A DNA stretch of 64,000 nt from Phycisphaera sp. (GCA_016125285.1 WGMA01000015.1:1-64000), one strand, 5' to 3'. Positions 53,399-62,421 are shown, numbered from the stretch's first letter. The notes: generated from the letters alone by a model not told the origin. Numbers and translations are program-made.

Positions 53399-54664
53399 AT
53401 GAAGATTTCGCTGCCGATGATCTGCCTGTGCCTGCTCGCCGTCACGACCCTCCGGGCGGACGAGCCCAACGCCCATCCGGAGGCGCGCTTCGCGGAGATG
53501 ACGCCGCAGCAGATCCGCGCGCACCGGCTCGAGGTGATGCGGCACGTCGCCGACCTCGCGCTCGAGCCGCCGACGCTCAACACGTCGCCGCTGCCGGAGT
53601 ACGACAACGACCGGCTCGACTACGGCATGACCATCGGCATCGCGCGCACGCCGAAGGGGCGCATCTGGGCGTGCTGGGTCGCGGGCGGGGACAGCCCCAA
53701 GGCGTTCTTCGTGCTGGCCACGAGCGACGACGACGGCGAGACGTGGTCGCACCCGCGCCTCGTCGTCGACACGCACTCGAAGAGCCTGCCGATGGATCGC
53801 AGCACGCTCGTCGGCAACGTGTGGACCGATCCGCTCGGACGGCTGTGGCTCATCTTTGATCAGTCGATGGAGATGTTCGACGGCCGGGCGGGCGTGTGGG
53901 CGGCGGTGTGCGAGAACCCTGATGCCGACACGCCGACGTGGTCGACGCCGCGGCGCATCTGGCACGGCGTGACGCTCAACAAGCCGACCGTGCTGTCGAC
54001 CGGCGAGTGGATGCTGCCGATCTCACTCGACCAGCGCAAGGGCTTCGGCCCGTTCCGCGGCGCGTTCGACGACCTCGATCCCTACCGCGGCGCCAACGTG
54101 TTCGTGTCGAGCGACAAGGGCGCGACCTGGACACGCCGCGGCTGCGTCACGTTCCCCAACCCCGACTGGCACGAGCATATGATCGTCGAACGCAAGGACG
54201 GCTCGCTGTGGATGCTCGCCCGCACGCGCCCCGGCATCATGCAGTCGACCTCCACCGACGGCGGCAAGACGTGGTCCACGCCCACCGAGCCCGACGGCAT
54301 CCGCCAGCCCAACGCGCGGTTTCATATCCGCCGACTCGCGTCCGGCCGACTGCTGCTCATCAAGCACGGCGTGACCTGCGACGCGCACACCGGCCGCGAC
54401 CACCTCTCCGCGTGGCTGTCCGACGACGACGGCAAGACCTGGCGCGGCGGACTCATGCTCGACGAACGCACCGGCGTGTCCTACCCCGACGGGTTCCAGG
54501 CGCCCGACGGCACGATCTACATCTCCTACGACCGCAACCGCGCGACCGACGGCGAGATCCTCCTCGCGCGGTTTACCGAGCAAGACGTCCTCGCCGGGAA
54601 ACTCGTCGGGGAAAAGTCGAAGCTGAAGATGCTGATCAGCCGGCCGGGGAAGGCGCGGAAGTAG
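53399..54664 (+). CDS. Secreted sialidase-like (BNR/Asp-box) protein
   Basis: This is a 421-residue exported beta-propeller protein with a signal peptide (about 1-20, cut before DEPNAH). Four Asp-box motifs (S-x-D-x-G-x-T-W) are visible: SDDDGETW, SSDKGATW, STDGGKTW and SDDDGKTW. 'PNARFHIRRLASGRLLLI' and 'GVSYPDGFQAPDGTIYISYDRNR' are typical of the exo-alpha-sialidase-like family of planctomycetes, in which true sialidase activity is often unproven. GGAG precedes the ATG. It lies just after the GntR gene, so it could be part of the same transcript. Confidence 0.87.
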   Translation: MKISLPMICLCLLAVTTLRADEPNAHPEARFAEMTPQQIRAHRLEVMRHVADLALEPPTLNTSPLPEYDNDRLDYGMTIGIARTPKGRIWACWVAGGDSPKAFFVLATSDDDGETWSHPRLVVDTHSKSLPMDRSTLVGNVWTDPLGRLWLIFDQSMEMFDGRAGVWAAVCENPDADTPTWSTPRRIWHGVTLNKPTVLSTGEWMLPISLDQRKGFGPFRGAFDDLDPYRGANVFVSSDKGATWTRRGCVTFPNPDWHEHMIVERKDGSLWMLARTRPGIMQSTSTDGGKTWSTPTEPDGIRQPNARFHIRRLASGRLLLIKHGVTCDAHTGRDHLSAWLSDDDGKTWRGGLMLDERTGVSYPDGFQAPDGTIYISYDRNRATDGEILLARFTEQDVLAGKLVGEKSKLKMLISRPGKARK

Positions 54665-54674
54665 CGGCGGATTG

Positions 54675-55112
54675 CTATCGATCTTTGGCTCGTTGACGAT
54701 CAAACGTGTAGACGATGTCGTCGGATAGAAAGTCGTGCTCTGACAGCGTGCCCCATTTCTGATCGGGCCCGCGACTCGCGAATCCGATGAGCTGGCCGTC
54801 GTGGATGATCAAGGCGATCTCGTTCTGCCAGGCGTCGAGGATGCGGCCGTTCACCTCGTCGACATGGTTCAGGTAGCCTTTTCCCGGGTCGAGCACGAGG
54901 CTGTTTGTTTCCTTCATGAGTTGGATCATGGCGGCGCTGTTCAGCGGTTCGGTCGCGCCTTCGGCCCTTTCCCGGATCTGAACGTCATCGCCCATCATCA
55001 TGAAAAGGCTTCTCGTTTCCGCGTGCTTGCGGACGTCCGAAGCGGGCGCTCGATTGCAGCCCGCGCAGGCGCACGAGAGCAACATCGCAGCCAGTCCAGC
55101 AGATTTGAGCAT
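54675..55112 (-). CDS. Hypothetical lipoprotein
   Basis: This 145-residue protein has a lipoprotein-type signal (MLKSAGLAAMLLSCACAGCN; the lipobox is LLSC or the later AGC). The mature part has no motif I recognise; a beta-rich C-terminal half carries 'EIALIIHDGQLIGFASRGPD'. AAGAG upstream favours ATG 55112 over a TTG at 55130. It is convergent with the sialidase gene (10 bp apart) and its codon use is less GC-biased than the neighbours. Confidence 0.62.
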   Translation of the reverse strand: MLKSAGLAAMLLSCACAGCNRAPASDVRKHAETRSLFMMMGDDVQIRERAEGATEPLNSAAMIQLMKETNSLVLDPGKGYLNHVDEVNGRILDAWQNEIALIIHDGQLIGFASRGPDQKWGTLSEHDFLSDDIVYTFDRQRAKDR

Positions 55113-55199
55113 GTTCGATCTCTTCACCAAGTTTCATCGATCGATATGCGCGTTCTGGTCGATGTGTGCAATGAGGGTCATGATCGAGCAGAAACAGCG

Positions 55200-55571
55200 T
55201 CAAAACACAACGCCGTCCGCGAACCAGCACGACTCGAAGCAACGCCACCCGCCCTCGTCTTCGACGAACCACACCCACAGCGTGCCGCCTTCGGGATGGA
55301 GCGGGCCGCGCGGATAAAAGATCAGTGTGCGGATGGGGTCCTCCGGCAGAGAGCGTGGCATGAACGCGCCCAACGACTGATATCCTTGCGACACCGTGTC
55401 GGGCTCGCCGTACTCCGCCCGCACCTGTGCTTCGGTACGGCCGACGAGCGCGTTGGTCACCACGCCTTCACGGTTCGCGCGTACAGACAACGCCCACGTG
55501 AGATAGCCGCCAGCCAGAACGAGAAGGGCAACCCCGGTGATGGAAATCCATCGTTTTCGAGTCTGAGTCAT
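55200..55571 (-). CDS. Hypothetical membrane-anchored protein with BamE/SmpA-like motif
   Basis: This 123-residue protein has an N-terminal membrane anchor (about 10-29, ISITGVALLVLAGGYLTWAL) and a segment 'ALVGRTEAQVRAEYGEPDTVSQG' that resembles the conserved helix and G-x-P turn of SmpA/OmlA (BamE)-type small domains. Similar domains occur in many unrelated small lipoproteins, so no function is claimed. It lies 31 bp before the prepilin-like gene stop on the same strand. Codon use is less GC-biased. Confidence 0.6.
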   Translation of the reverse strand: MTQTRKRWISITGVALLVLAGGYLTWALSVRANREGVVTNALVGRTEAQVRAEYGEPDTVSQGYQSLGAFMPRSLPEDPIRTLIFYPRGPLHPEGGTLWVWFVEDEGGWRCFESCWFADGVVF

Positions 55572-55602
55572 CTGATTCGAGTGAAGTGGAGACCCGCGTC
55601 GC

Positions 55603-56325
55603 TCAGTACCGATCCCACCGCGCCGCCGGGTCCTTCGCGTCGTACTGGAAGCCGATCTCGCCGACCGGCATCGTCTCGGCGCGGCCGTCCATGAAGCCCG
55701 CGGCCAGGCGGTCGCCGTGGCGGTTGAACGCGCGCGTCGGCAGCGTGTCGAAGTAGGGCACGTTGTCCGGCGTGCGGAACAGCACGCTGCCGACCTCCTG
55801 GTTGATCGGCTCCCACTTGTCGGGGTCCGGCTCGGTGACGTTGGAGATCGCGCCCGAGTCGGCGTACACGATCGAGTCGTCCGGACGCTTGATCGTGTCC
55901 ATCCGGAACACGTACTCCTCGCTCGACTTTCCGTTCGACAGCTTCTGCAGCCAGCGGCCGATCTGCGGGTGGTTCATGCCGATGCCGTAGCCGTTCTCGC
56001 GGACGGACGGGCAGTGGATGATCTTCGGCGTGCCGTCGTCGGTCTCGCCGATGTAAGGCCCCATCCAGCGGTGCGCGTACCACCACTCGGTCTTGTTGAT
56101 GCCCTGCCAGCCGTAGCCGTGGCCGACCGGCGGGATCTGCTGCTGGTGCTCGTTGGCGAACATCTGGTACCCGAGCAGGATCTGCTTCTGCTGCGTCGAG
56201 CAGACGACGACCTTCGCCGTGGCCCGCGCCTTGTTCAGCGACGGCAGCAGGATCGCGATCAGCAGCGCGATGATGCTGACGACGACGAGCAGTTCGATCA
56301 ACGTGAACGCCTTGCGGTGTGACAT
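55603..56325 (-). CDS. Prepilin-like protein with C-terminal DG motif
   Basis: This 240-residue protein has the very short leader MSHRKA, cleavage A6/F7 and FTLIELLVVVSII with Glu+5, then a helix to about residue 28. The C-terminal motif is 'HGDRLAAGFMDGRAETM'. A His- and Trp-rich middle ('GHGYGWQGINKTEWWYAHRW') and a Cys-Pro pair ('IHCPSV') resemble its paralogues. GGAAGG precedes ATG 56325. It is divergent from a sigma/FecR/prepilin cassette across 232 bp. Confidence 0.87.
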   Translation of the reverse strand: MSHRKAFTLIELLVVVSIIALLIAILLPSLNKARATAKVVVCSTQQKQILLGYQMFANEHQQQIPPVGHGYGWQGINKTEWWYAHRWMGPYIGETDDGTPKIIHCPSVRENGYGIGMNHPQIGRWLQKLSNGKSSEEYVFRMDTIKRPDDSIVYADSGAISNVTEPDPDKWEPINQEVGSVLFRTPDNVPYFDTLPTRAFNRHGDRLAAGFMDGRAETMPVGEIGFQYDAKDPAARWDRY

Positions 56326-56557
56326 GCGTGCCTTCCGAGGGAATGTGCCCAGTGGGATCAGACCCCTATTGTGAGGCAGATCGCCCCGTGGGACAAGGGT
56401 TTTATCACCCCCGGCGAGGCCGCGAGCGCCGGGTCTCGGCACATTTTTTTTGCCGACGCGCCTCAGATTCCCCGCCGGACTGTTAATACATTACGAGCCA
56501 TCCAGCCGGCGCCGCGTCGCGTTCGGCCGATGGCCGGGTCCAACCCCGCGAGCCCCC

Positions 56558-57079
56558 ATGTCCGACGACGTCGACAGCCTGGCCCCGCAGCTGATCCAGT
56601 GTCAGCAGAAGCTCTACGCGTACATCCTGACGCTTGTGGGCGACGTGTCGACCGCCGACGACGTGCTGCAGGAGACCAACGTCGTGCTCTGGGCCAAGCG
56701 GCGCGAGTACGACCCGTCGCTGCCGCTGCTGAACTGGGCGATGCGGATCGCCTACTACCAGGTCCTCGCGCATCGCACACGCAGGGGCCGCGCCCGCGTG
56801 CGGTTCAGCGACGCGCTGCTCGAGACCGTCGCCGCCGAGGCCGAGCCGGGCCTCGACGAGCTGGACCGCCGCCGCGTCGCCCTGGCCGACTGCGTCCACA
56901 AGCTGCCCGACACCGACCGCGACCTGATCCGCCTCCGCTACGACGACGCGCTGAGCGCCGGGCAGATCGCCGACCGCGTCAACCGCTCCGTCGACGCCGT
57001 CTACCAGGCGATGCGCCGCATCCGCCTCGCGCTGATGCGCTGCGCCCGCGCGCAGATGACCACGGAGGACGCGCGATGA
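56558..57079 (+). CDS. ECF-type sigma-70 family sigma factor
   Basis: This 173-residue ECF sigma factor has region 2 with 'TADDVLQETNVVLWAKRREY' and 'LLNWAMRIAYYQVLAHRTR', and region 4 with 'LPDTDRDLIRLRYDDALSAGQIADRVNRSVDAVYQAMRRIRLAL'. It is the same subtype as the three others in the window. ATG 56558 is the first codon next to conserved sequence. Its stop overlaps the FecR start as ATGA (57076-57079). Confidence 0.92.
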   Translation: MSDDVDSLAPQLIQCQQKLYAYILTLVGDVSTADDVLQETNVVLWAKRREYDPSLPLLNWAMRIAYYQVLAHRTRRGRARVRFSDALLETVAAEAEPGLDELDRRRVALADCVHKLPDTDRDLIRLRYDDALSAGQIADRVNRSVDAVYQAMRRIRLALMRCARAQMTTEDAR

Positions 57080-58416
57080 GCCACACGCCCTCCAATGACG
57101 ACCGCCTCGAGGAGCTGTTGATCCGCATGATCGACGGCGAACTGACCGACGACGAGCTGGCCGCGCTGACCGACCGCCTCGAACACGACCGCGCCGCCCG
57201 CGACCTGTACCGCGAGCTCGTCCGCGACCACGCGATCCTCCGCTGGCAGTACGGCGCCCCGCAGCCCGCCATCGAGATGCACGACGCGCCGCCGTCCGCC
57301 GACGTGAGCCCGGCGTCGCTCCCCGTTCGACGTGCCCTCGGCGGCCGCACGCATGGCACTCTGTATCGCTATGCGGCGGCCGCCGTTCTTTTGATCGTTG
57401 CCGGCCTTGCGGCCGCTTACCTGCTGGCGCCACGGCGCGACGTGGAGCCGCCCGCGCGTGTCGCCACGCTCGTCAACGCCGAGAACGCGGTGTTTGCCGG
57501 CGGACATGCCGCGGCGGAAGTCGGCGATGCGCTGATGTCCGGCCCGATCGAACTGGCGTCCGGGCGGGCGCAGGTTCTGTTTGACTCCACCGCGGTGGCC
57601 GACCTGGATGGGGCGTGCGAGTTCGAACTGACCGGGCCGAATCGCGGTCGGCTGACGCGGGGTCTGGTCCACATCTTTGTTCCCGAACGAGCCCACGGAT
57701 TTACCGTGGACCTGCCGGGCAACGTGCATGTGACCGACCTGGGCACGCGGCTGTCCATCCAGGTCGCGGGGCCGACGCACACGAACTATGTCGTCGTGCA
57801 GGAGGGGCGCGTCTCGGTATCGAACCCGGGCAAGGGCCAGGACGTGCTGGTTACGGCCGGACAGGTCTGCGCCTGTGAGCCGAACGGCGCGCTGCGTGTC
57901 ATCGAGACGCCGACCGACGCGGACGTCGTGGCGAACGGTGGTTTCGAAGCCGCATCGCCCGACGCGACGTGGTCGATCGTCGGCAACGCGTTCGTCATGG
58001 CCGACATCCCCACGCCGGTACGTCAGGACCGAAACGTGCTGGTGTTCAACGCCGGGGACTCCGTGCCCAACGGCGTGGTCACGCAGGAGCTGCACACGCT
58101 GCCGGCCGTGCGCTATCGGCTGCGTCTGCGCGCGGCGAAATACGGCGGCGTCGAGGGCAACGTGATCCTCGGGATCGACGCCGTGGACGTCGCCAGCGGT
58201 CTGTCCGTCGCCTCCGAAACGCACAACGTGGCGCCCAAAGCCGGTTCCACGCCCGATGCGTTCGAGACGGTCACGTTCGATTTCACGGCTCGTGGCGACC
58301 GGACGCTGCTGAAACTATCCGACCGATGCGATTCACCCGGGATCAACTTTGATCTCGTCATCGACCAGGTCGAAGTGAAACCCGTCGCGGGCGGCGGCGG
58401 GACCGAGAACAAATAG
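57076..58416 (+). CDS. FecR-domain membrane protein with carbohydrate-binding-like C-terminus
   Basis: This 446-residue protein has an acidic cytoplasmic part (about 1-95), a transmembrane helix (about 100-117, LYRYAAAAVLLIVAGLAAAYLL) and a FecR-like domain (about 145-275, 'VHVTDLGTRLSIQV'). A C-terminal beta-sandwich (about 280-435; 'VVANGGFEAASPDATWSIVG', 'YRLRLRAAKYGG', 'DRTLLKLSD') resembles CBM4/9-type carbohydrate-binding modules. Its gene shares 30 identical bases (57376-57405) with the FecR gene at 13749. GGAGGA precedes the ATG. It is probably the sensor partner of the overlapping sigma factor. Confidence 0.87.
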   Translation: MSHTPSNDDRLEELLIRMIDGELTDDELAALTDRLEHDRAARDLYRELVRDHAILRWQYGAPQPAIEMHDAPPSADVSPASLPVRRALGGRTHGTLYRYAAAAVLLIVAGLAAAYLLAPRRDVEPPARVATLVNAENAVFAGGHAAAEVGDALMSGPIELASGRAQVLFDSTAVADLDGACEFELTGPNRGRLTRGLVHIFVPERAHGFTVDLPGNVHVTDLGTRLSIQVAGPTHTNYVVVQEGRVSVSNPGKGQDVLVTAGQVCACEPNGALRVIETPTDADVVANGGFEAASPDATWSIVGNAFVMADIPTPVRQDRNVLVFNAGDSVPNGVVTQELHTLPAVRYRLRLRAAKYGGVEGNVILGIDAVDVASGLSVASETHNVAPKAGSTPDAFETVTFDFTARGDRTLLKLSDRCDSPGINFDLVIDQVEVKPVAGGGGTENK

Positions 58417-58427
58417 GAGCACTCATC

Positions 58428-59246
58428 ATGCGGCACGCACAGACACGATCCACCGAACTCGCCCCGCGCGCGGCGGCACACCGAATCCATCGCGACGGGT
58501 TCACGATCGTCGAACTCCTGGTGGTCATGTCGATCATTCTCCTGCTGCTGTCGATCATGATGCCCTCGTTCAGCAAGGTCCGCGAGGTGAGCCGCCGGGC
58601 GATCTGCGCGTCCAACCTGCATCAGACGCACACCGGCCACGTGATGTGGGCCGGCGATCACTACAATCAACTCATCGGCGGTCAGCCCTTCATCATGGGC
58701 ACGGGGTTCGGCTGCGAGGTGGTCTGGGCGCGGGGCATCAACCGGCCGGAGCCCTACGGCGATTACCTGCGCGAGGGCGTGCTGGCGCGCGACAAATACG
58801 TGTCGGGGCAGACGCTCTATTGCCCCAGCTGGCAGGGCCCGCCCGAGATCAACTACGAGCAGTCGGGCTGGTGGGTGTACGGCGGGTGGGTGGACGATCT
58901 GAACCAACTGCCCGCATCCATCTCCTACATGGCCACGCATTACGATTACAACAGCATGGTGGGTTCGGATGTCTCGTCCGACCCCAACGACTGGCGCCCG
59001 GCCCGCATGTCCGACCCCGGCCGGCTGGCGCTGATGGCCGACCAGTTTGTTCTCCCCGTCTGGGGCGGCGTCGCTCACAACACCGGCTACAGCACGGCGC
59101 ACCTCGACGGCTCGGTGAATTTCTACGACGACCCCACCCGCGAGCTGCGTGACTTCAACGGCCCCGACTACAACTACTGGGCGGGCTACGGCAACTACGT
59201 GCTCTACCAGTCCAAGGCGTGGCAGATCCTCAGCCGCGGCGGATGA
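58428..59246 (+). CDS. Prepilin-like protein with C-terminal DG motif
   Basis: This 272-residue protein has a long basic leader, cleavage G24/F25 and FTIVELLVVMSII with Glu+5. The C-terminal motif 'GYSTAHLDGSVNFYDD' and the Cys-Pro pair 'LYCPSWQG' are conserved with its paralogues. TAGGAG stands before the ATG, 12 bp after the FecR gene, so it belongs to the sigma/FecR transcript. Next is a thioredoxin-protease fusion gene instead of a sulfatase. Confidence 0.88.
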   Translation: MRHAQTRSTELAPRAAAHRIHRDGFTIVELLVVMSIILLLLSIMMPSFSKVREVSRRAICASNLHQTHTGHVMWAGDHYNQLIGGQPFIMGTGFGCEVVWARGINRPEPYGDYLREGVLARDKYVSGQTLYCPSWQGPPEINYEQSGWWVYGGWVDDLNQLPASISYMATHYDYNSMVGSDVSSDPNDWRPARMSDPGRLALMADQFVLPVWGGVAHNTGYSTAHLDGSVNFYDDPTRELRDFNGPDYNYWAGYGNYVLYQSKAWQILSRGG

Positions 59247-59296
59247 TCTCCGCCTGTCCGTCCGCTCGTGTCGATCAACCCGGTTTGGATACACGC

Positions 59297-60883
59297 ATGT
59301 CGAAACACTCCGATCGTCCACTGCACGCTTGGCTCTCGGCATCACCCCAATGGGTTGCAGGTTGCGCGTCCGCCGTGATCCTGGCTTTAGGGGTTTCGCT
59401 CTGGGCCGATGAGCCGCCCGCGACGTCGGTTGGTGCGCCGCCCCACGCGCCGAAGGCCTGTGTCGCTGCGGGCGCCGACCACGCGTCGGAGGTTGCGGAA
59501 GCCGGGCAGGTTGTGTCTCTGGTGGGCCGGCCGGCGCCACCGTTCACACTCGAGAACATCGCGGGCGAGAAGGTCGCGCTGGCGGACCTCAAGGGGTCGG
59601 TCGTGGTCGTCGACTTCTGGGCGACGTGGTGCGGTCCCTGCCGCGAGTCGCTGCCCGAGATTGATCAGCTGTATCAGGAACTGAAGGGGCGCGGCCTGAA
59701 GGTCTTCGCGGTCAACGAGGATGAGTCGGTCGATGAAGTGAAACGGACGATCGAGGGGATGCGGCTGCATCTGCCGGTATTGCTGGACAAGGATCACGCC
59801 GTCAGCGAGCGGTACGCGGTCGAGGGGATTCCCACGACGGTGGTGGTCGGCGCTGACGGCACGGTGGCCGATGTGTTCGTCGGTGCGGGCAACGAGATCC
59901 GCCTGCGGGCTGCGGTGATCAACGCCATGGGCCTCACGCAGCGACTCGTCCCCGCCACGAATCTGAAGGTTGTTGACGACAACGCGATCACCGCGCGGAT
60001 CATCGGGGAGTCGAGGCGGCTCGTGGCCCAGCGCGTCCTGCCGCCCAACGGGCAGCTGATGCGGGAGCTTCGTGAGCGGGAGAAGACACCGGCGAAGATT
60101 CCGTCCGTCGCTGTAGGCAAGGCGCTGCCGATGACCCATGCCGCGCCCGCCGCCGATCTGTATGCCGAGGCGTGTCGCGGCACGATCGTCATCGCGGGGC
60201 TCGTGGAGGACGACTCGGAGCCGTGGCTCACGACCGCGAGCGGTTTTGTCGTCTCGGCGTCCGGCGTGGCGGTGACGAACTATCACGTGATCGACGACAC
60301 GGGGGCCACGCCGATGGTGGCGATGCTGCATGACGGGCGGGTCGTGCCGATCCGTGCCGTCCTGGCGTCCAGCCGCGTGTGTGACATCGCGGTGATCCAG
60401 CTCGAGGGCTCGGGCTTCACGCCGCTGCCTCTGGCGGATGGCGCACCGGTCGGCGCGGACGTTTCGGTGCTCAGCCATCCCAGCGACCACTTCTACTGCC
60501 TGACGCGCGGCGCGGTGGTGCGGTACGGCTTGTCCGGCGACGACGGTCAGCCGCCCGTGCCGGTGATGAACGTGTCCGCGGACTTCTCCGTCGGGTCCAG
60601 CGGCGGTCCCGTGCTCGATGCGGCGGGTCGCGTGGTCGGCATGGTCAGCGCAACCGAATCGATCTATGCGGAACCCGACCTCGGCCATGTCGACGTCGCG
60701 CAGCACGACGGTGAAGAGGCAGAGGACGAGGATTCGGACGCATGGTTCAGCGAACCCGATCTCCAGATGGTCTTCAAGCACTGCGTGCCCATCGAGCAGA
60801 TCATCGCCACCCTGCGCGGCAACGCGCCGCGCATGGTCATCGAGGCTGCTCTCGAAGCCGCGGCTTCCACGCTGTCCCGCTGA
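59297..60883 (+). CDS. Exported thioredoxin-like/trypsin-like serine protease fusion
   Basis: This 528-residue protein combines two domains. After an N-terminal signal or anchor (about 20-38) comes a TlpA/ResA-like thioredoxin domain (about 75-215) with the redox motif W-C-G-P-C (Cys112, Cys115) and the cis-Pro segment 'YAVEGIPTTVVV'. Then comes a trypsin-like domain (about 290-510) with a full triad: His330 (TNYHVID), Asp363 (CDIAVIQ) and Ser435 (GSSGGPV). An acidic loop (EEAEDEDSD) follows. I know these as separate proteins, not as a fusion. ATG 59297 is favoured because the hydrophobic anchor follows; earlier in-frame codons overlap the previous gene. It lies between two prepilin-like genes. 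Confidence 0.87.
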   Translation: MSKHSDRPLHAWLSASPQWVAGCASAVILALGVSLWADEPPATSVGAPPHAPKACVAAGADHASEVAEAGQVVSLVGRPAPPFTLENIAGEKVALADLKGSVVVVDFWATWCGPCRESLPEIDQLYQELKGRGLKVFAVNEDESVDEVKRTIEGMRLHLPVLLDKDHAVSERYAVEGIPTTVVVGADGTVADVFVGAGNEIRLRAAVINAMGLTQRLVPATNLKVVDDNAITARIIGESRRLVAQRVLPPNGQLMRELREREKTPAKIPSVAVGKALPMTHAAPAADLYAEACRGTIVIAGLVEDDSEPWLTTASGFVVSASGVAVTNYHVIDDTGATPMVAMLHDGRVVPIRAVLASSRVCDIAVIQLEGSGFTPLPLADGAPVGADVSVLSHPSDHFYCLTRGAVVRYGLSGDDGQPPVPVMNVSADFSVGSSGGPVLDAAGRVVGMVSATESIYAEPDLGHVDVAQHDGEEAEDEDSDAWFSEPDLQMVFKHCVPIEQIIATLRGNAPRMVIEAALEAAASTLSR

Positions 60884-60918
60884 GCGTTCACACGGCCGGC
60901 AAAAATGGGAGAATCGCC

Positions 60919-61740
60919 ATGACCCGCAAGCCCGGAACACACCGTCGCGCGTTCACGCTGATCGAACTGCTGGTCGTCGTCAGCATCATCGCTCTGCTGA
61001 TCGCGATCCTGCTGCCCTCGCTCAGCAAGGCGCGCGAGCAGTCCCGCCGCGTCGTGTGCGGGGCGAACCTGCACCAGTGGGGCGTCGCGTGTTTCAGCTA
61101 CGCCGCCAGCTCAAAGAACAGCCTGCCCAAGGCGTTTCGCCACTGGGCGGCGAACGCGCCTCGCCCGCAGTTCATCAACGCACCGGACCCGGGTGACGTG
61201 ACCGTCAGCGGCGATAATCCCTACAACGCGAGCAAGTACGGCCTGCCCTGGCGTGAGTTCGTCAAGATGGGCCTCACCGAAAAACTCGCCGATTGCCCCT
61301 CCGCGAAGTGGCTCGATCAGCCGACCTTCTACAACGCCCCCGGCTGGGGCAGGTTCCTTTACATCGATTACATGTACGTCGTCGGAACGATGGACCCACC
61401 CGTGTTTGGCGCGCCGGTGGAGAACGCCGTGCATCGAAAAATCCAGTCGGTCAGCACGGTACGCGGCGGGACCTCTCAACACGTCATGGCAGCGGACCTG
61501 GTTTACTGGGGCGGTGGGGCGGCGTATGCATGGGGCGACGATTACGCCATCAATCACGGCCAGCGGGATCAAGTCGGGCGTCCCGCGTTTCAGAACATCC
61601 TCTTCGCCGATGGACATACCGACAGCGAGACCGCCTGGGACAACGCGCTGGAAAACGACCTGTCCGGCGGCGACAACTACTCCTTCAAGGTCGGCTTCCA
61701 GGGCAGTTTCTACTACTGGGAAGGCACGGCATCGCGGTAG
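60919..61740 (+). CDS. Prepilin-like protein with C-terminal DG motif
   Basis: This 273-residue protein has the leader MTRKPGTHRRA, cleavage A11/F12 and FTLIELLVVVSII with Glu+5. The C-terminal motif is 'FQNILFADGHTDSE'. The segment following the helix, 'SKAREQSRRVVCGANLHQWG', is shared with many planctomycete members. GGGAGA is 7 bp before ATG 60919. It lies 35 bp after the protease fusion gene and is the last intact gene of this cassette. Confidence 0.88.
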   Translation: MTRKPGTHRRAFTLIELLVVVSIIALLIAILLPSLSKAREQSRRVVCGANLHQWGVACFSYAASSKNSLPKAFRHWAANAPRPQFINAPDPGDVTVSGDNPYNASKYGLPWREFVKMGLTEKLADCPSAKWLDQPTFYNAPGWGRFLYIDYMYVVGTMDPPVFGAPVENAVHRKIQSVSTVRGGTSQHVMAADLVYWGGGAAYAWGDDYAINHGQRDQVGRPAFQNILFADGHTDSETAWDNALENDLSGGDNYSFKVGFQGSFYYWEGTASR

Positions 61741-61815
61741 AGCACGCCCGGCCTGGTCCACCGCGCGGACCCTTGACCCGCAGAATGCGCAAGGCGGAAG
61801 CGACGTCCGCCCGCG

Positions 61816-62034
61816 ACCGTCAAGGCGCGCGGCGGCGACCTCGGCGACATGTGGACGCTGACGCTCGACGACGTGAAGCACGTGCTGGACAACCTCGGCG
61901 GGGAGTTCCCCGAGCTGGCCGGACGGAAGTACGAGATCGCCGGCTTCGGCTGGCACTGGAACCACAACGGCATCACGCACTACAAGATCGGCGAAGCCAT
62001 GGGGCAGGCAATGCTGAAGCTGATCGGCCGGTAG
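61816..62034 (+). pseudogene. C-terminal remnant of a sialate O-acetylesterase-like (SASA/DUF303) gene
   Basis: An open frame continuing without a good start encodes 'MWTLTLDDVKHVLDNLGGEF', 'PELAGRKYEIAGFGWHWNHN' and 'HYKIGEAMGQAMLKLIGR'. These match, in compressed form, the end of carbohydrate esterases of the sialate O-acetylesterase type, which have a longer catalytic loop between the GFGWH and HYKIGEAMG parts. The N-terminal nine tenths are missing and no ribosome site is present. I read it as a decayed gene with an internal deletion; a small functional protein is unlikely. Confidence 0.6.
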
Positions 62035-62421
62035 GCGTCGCCGCGTCGCGCCGCGTCGCGCCGGTGCGCACGGCGTGACCGGGCAAAACGGGTCCCGATC
62101 TCCAGTAATTCTGACCGTTTCGCGCTCCGAATGGGCCGTTTGGCGCGCTGGGGTGTCCCATGCGCGCCCCGTTTGCGCCCCATTGGCGCACCATCAAAAT
62201 CGGCGCGATCGGGTGCGGCGGGGGCGTGTCATAAGGACTTACGTCGCGCGGGCGTCGTGGAGGCGTTGTAAGTGTCGATCACACGTGTGGCCGCGACGGG
62301 TTGGTCCGCGCGCGGCGCGGATCCGCGTGTCGGCGCGCACAGCATGACACGCCGAACGGCGCGACGCGCGGGCAGCGGGCGGATGGTCACGGGGCGCACG
62401 ATTGATACACTGACGCGGACC
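62035..62421. other. Non-coding stretch before the tRNA gene
   Basis: This 387-bp stretch is GC-rich with no gene I can support. There are many GCGC-containing inverted segments but no clear terminator, repeat array or attachment site. Confidence 0.4.

Noticed and set aside
61849-62034. A 61-residue intact protein
   Set aside because: It lacks a ribosome site, matches only the extreme C-terminus of a larger esterase family, and the similarity continues upstream of the ATG.
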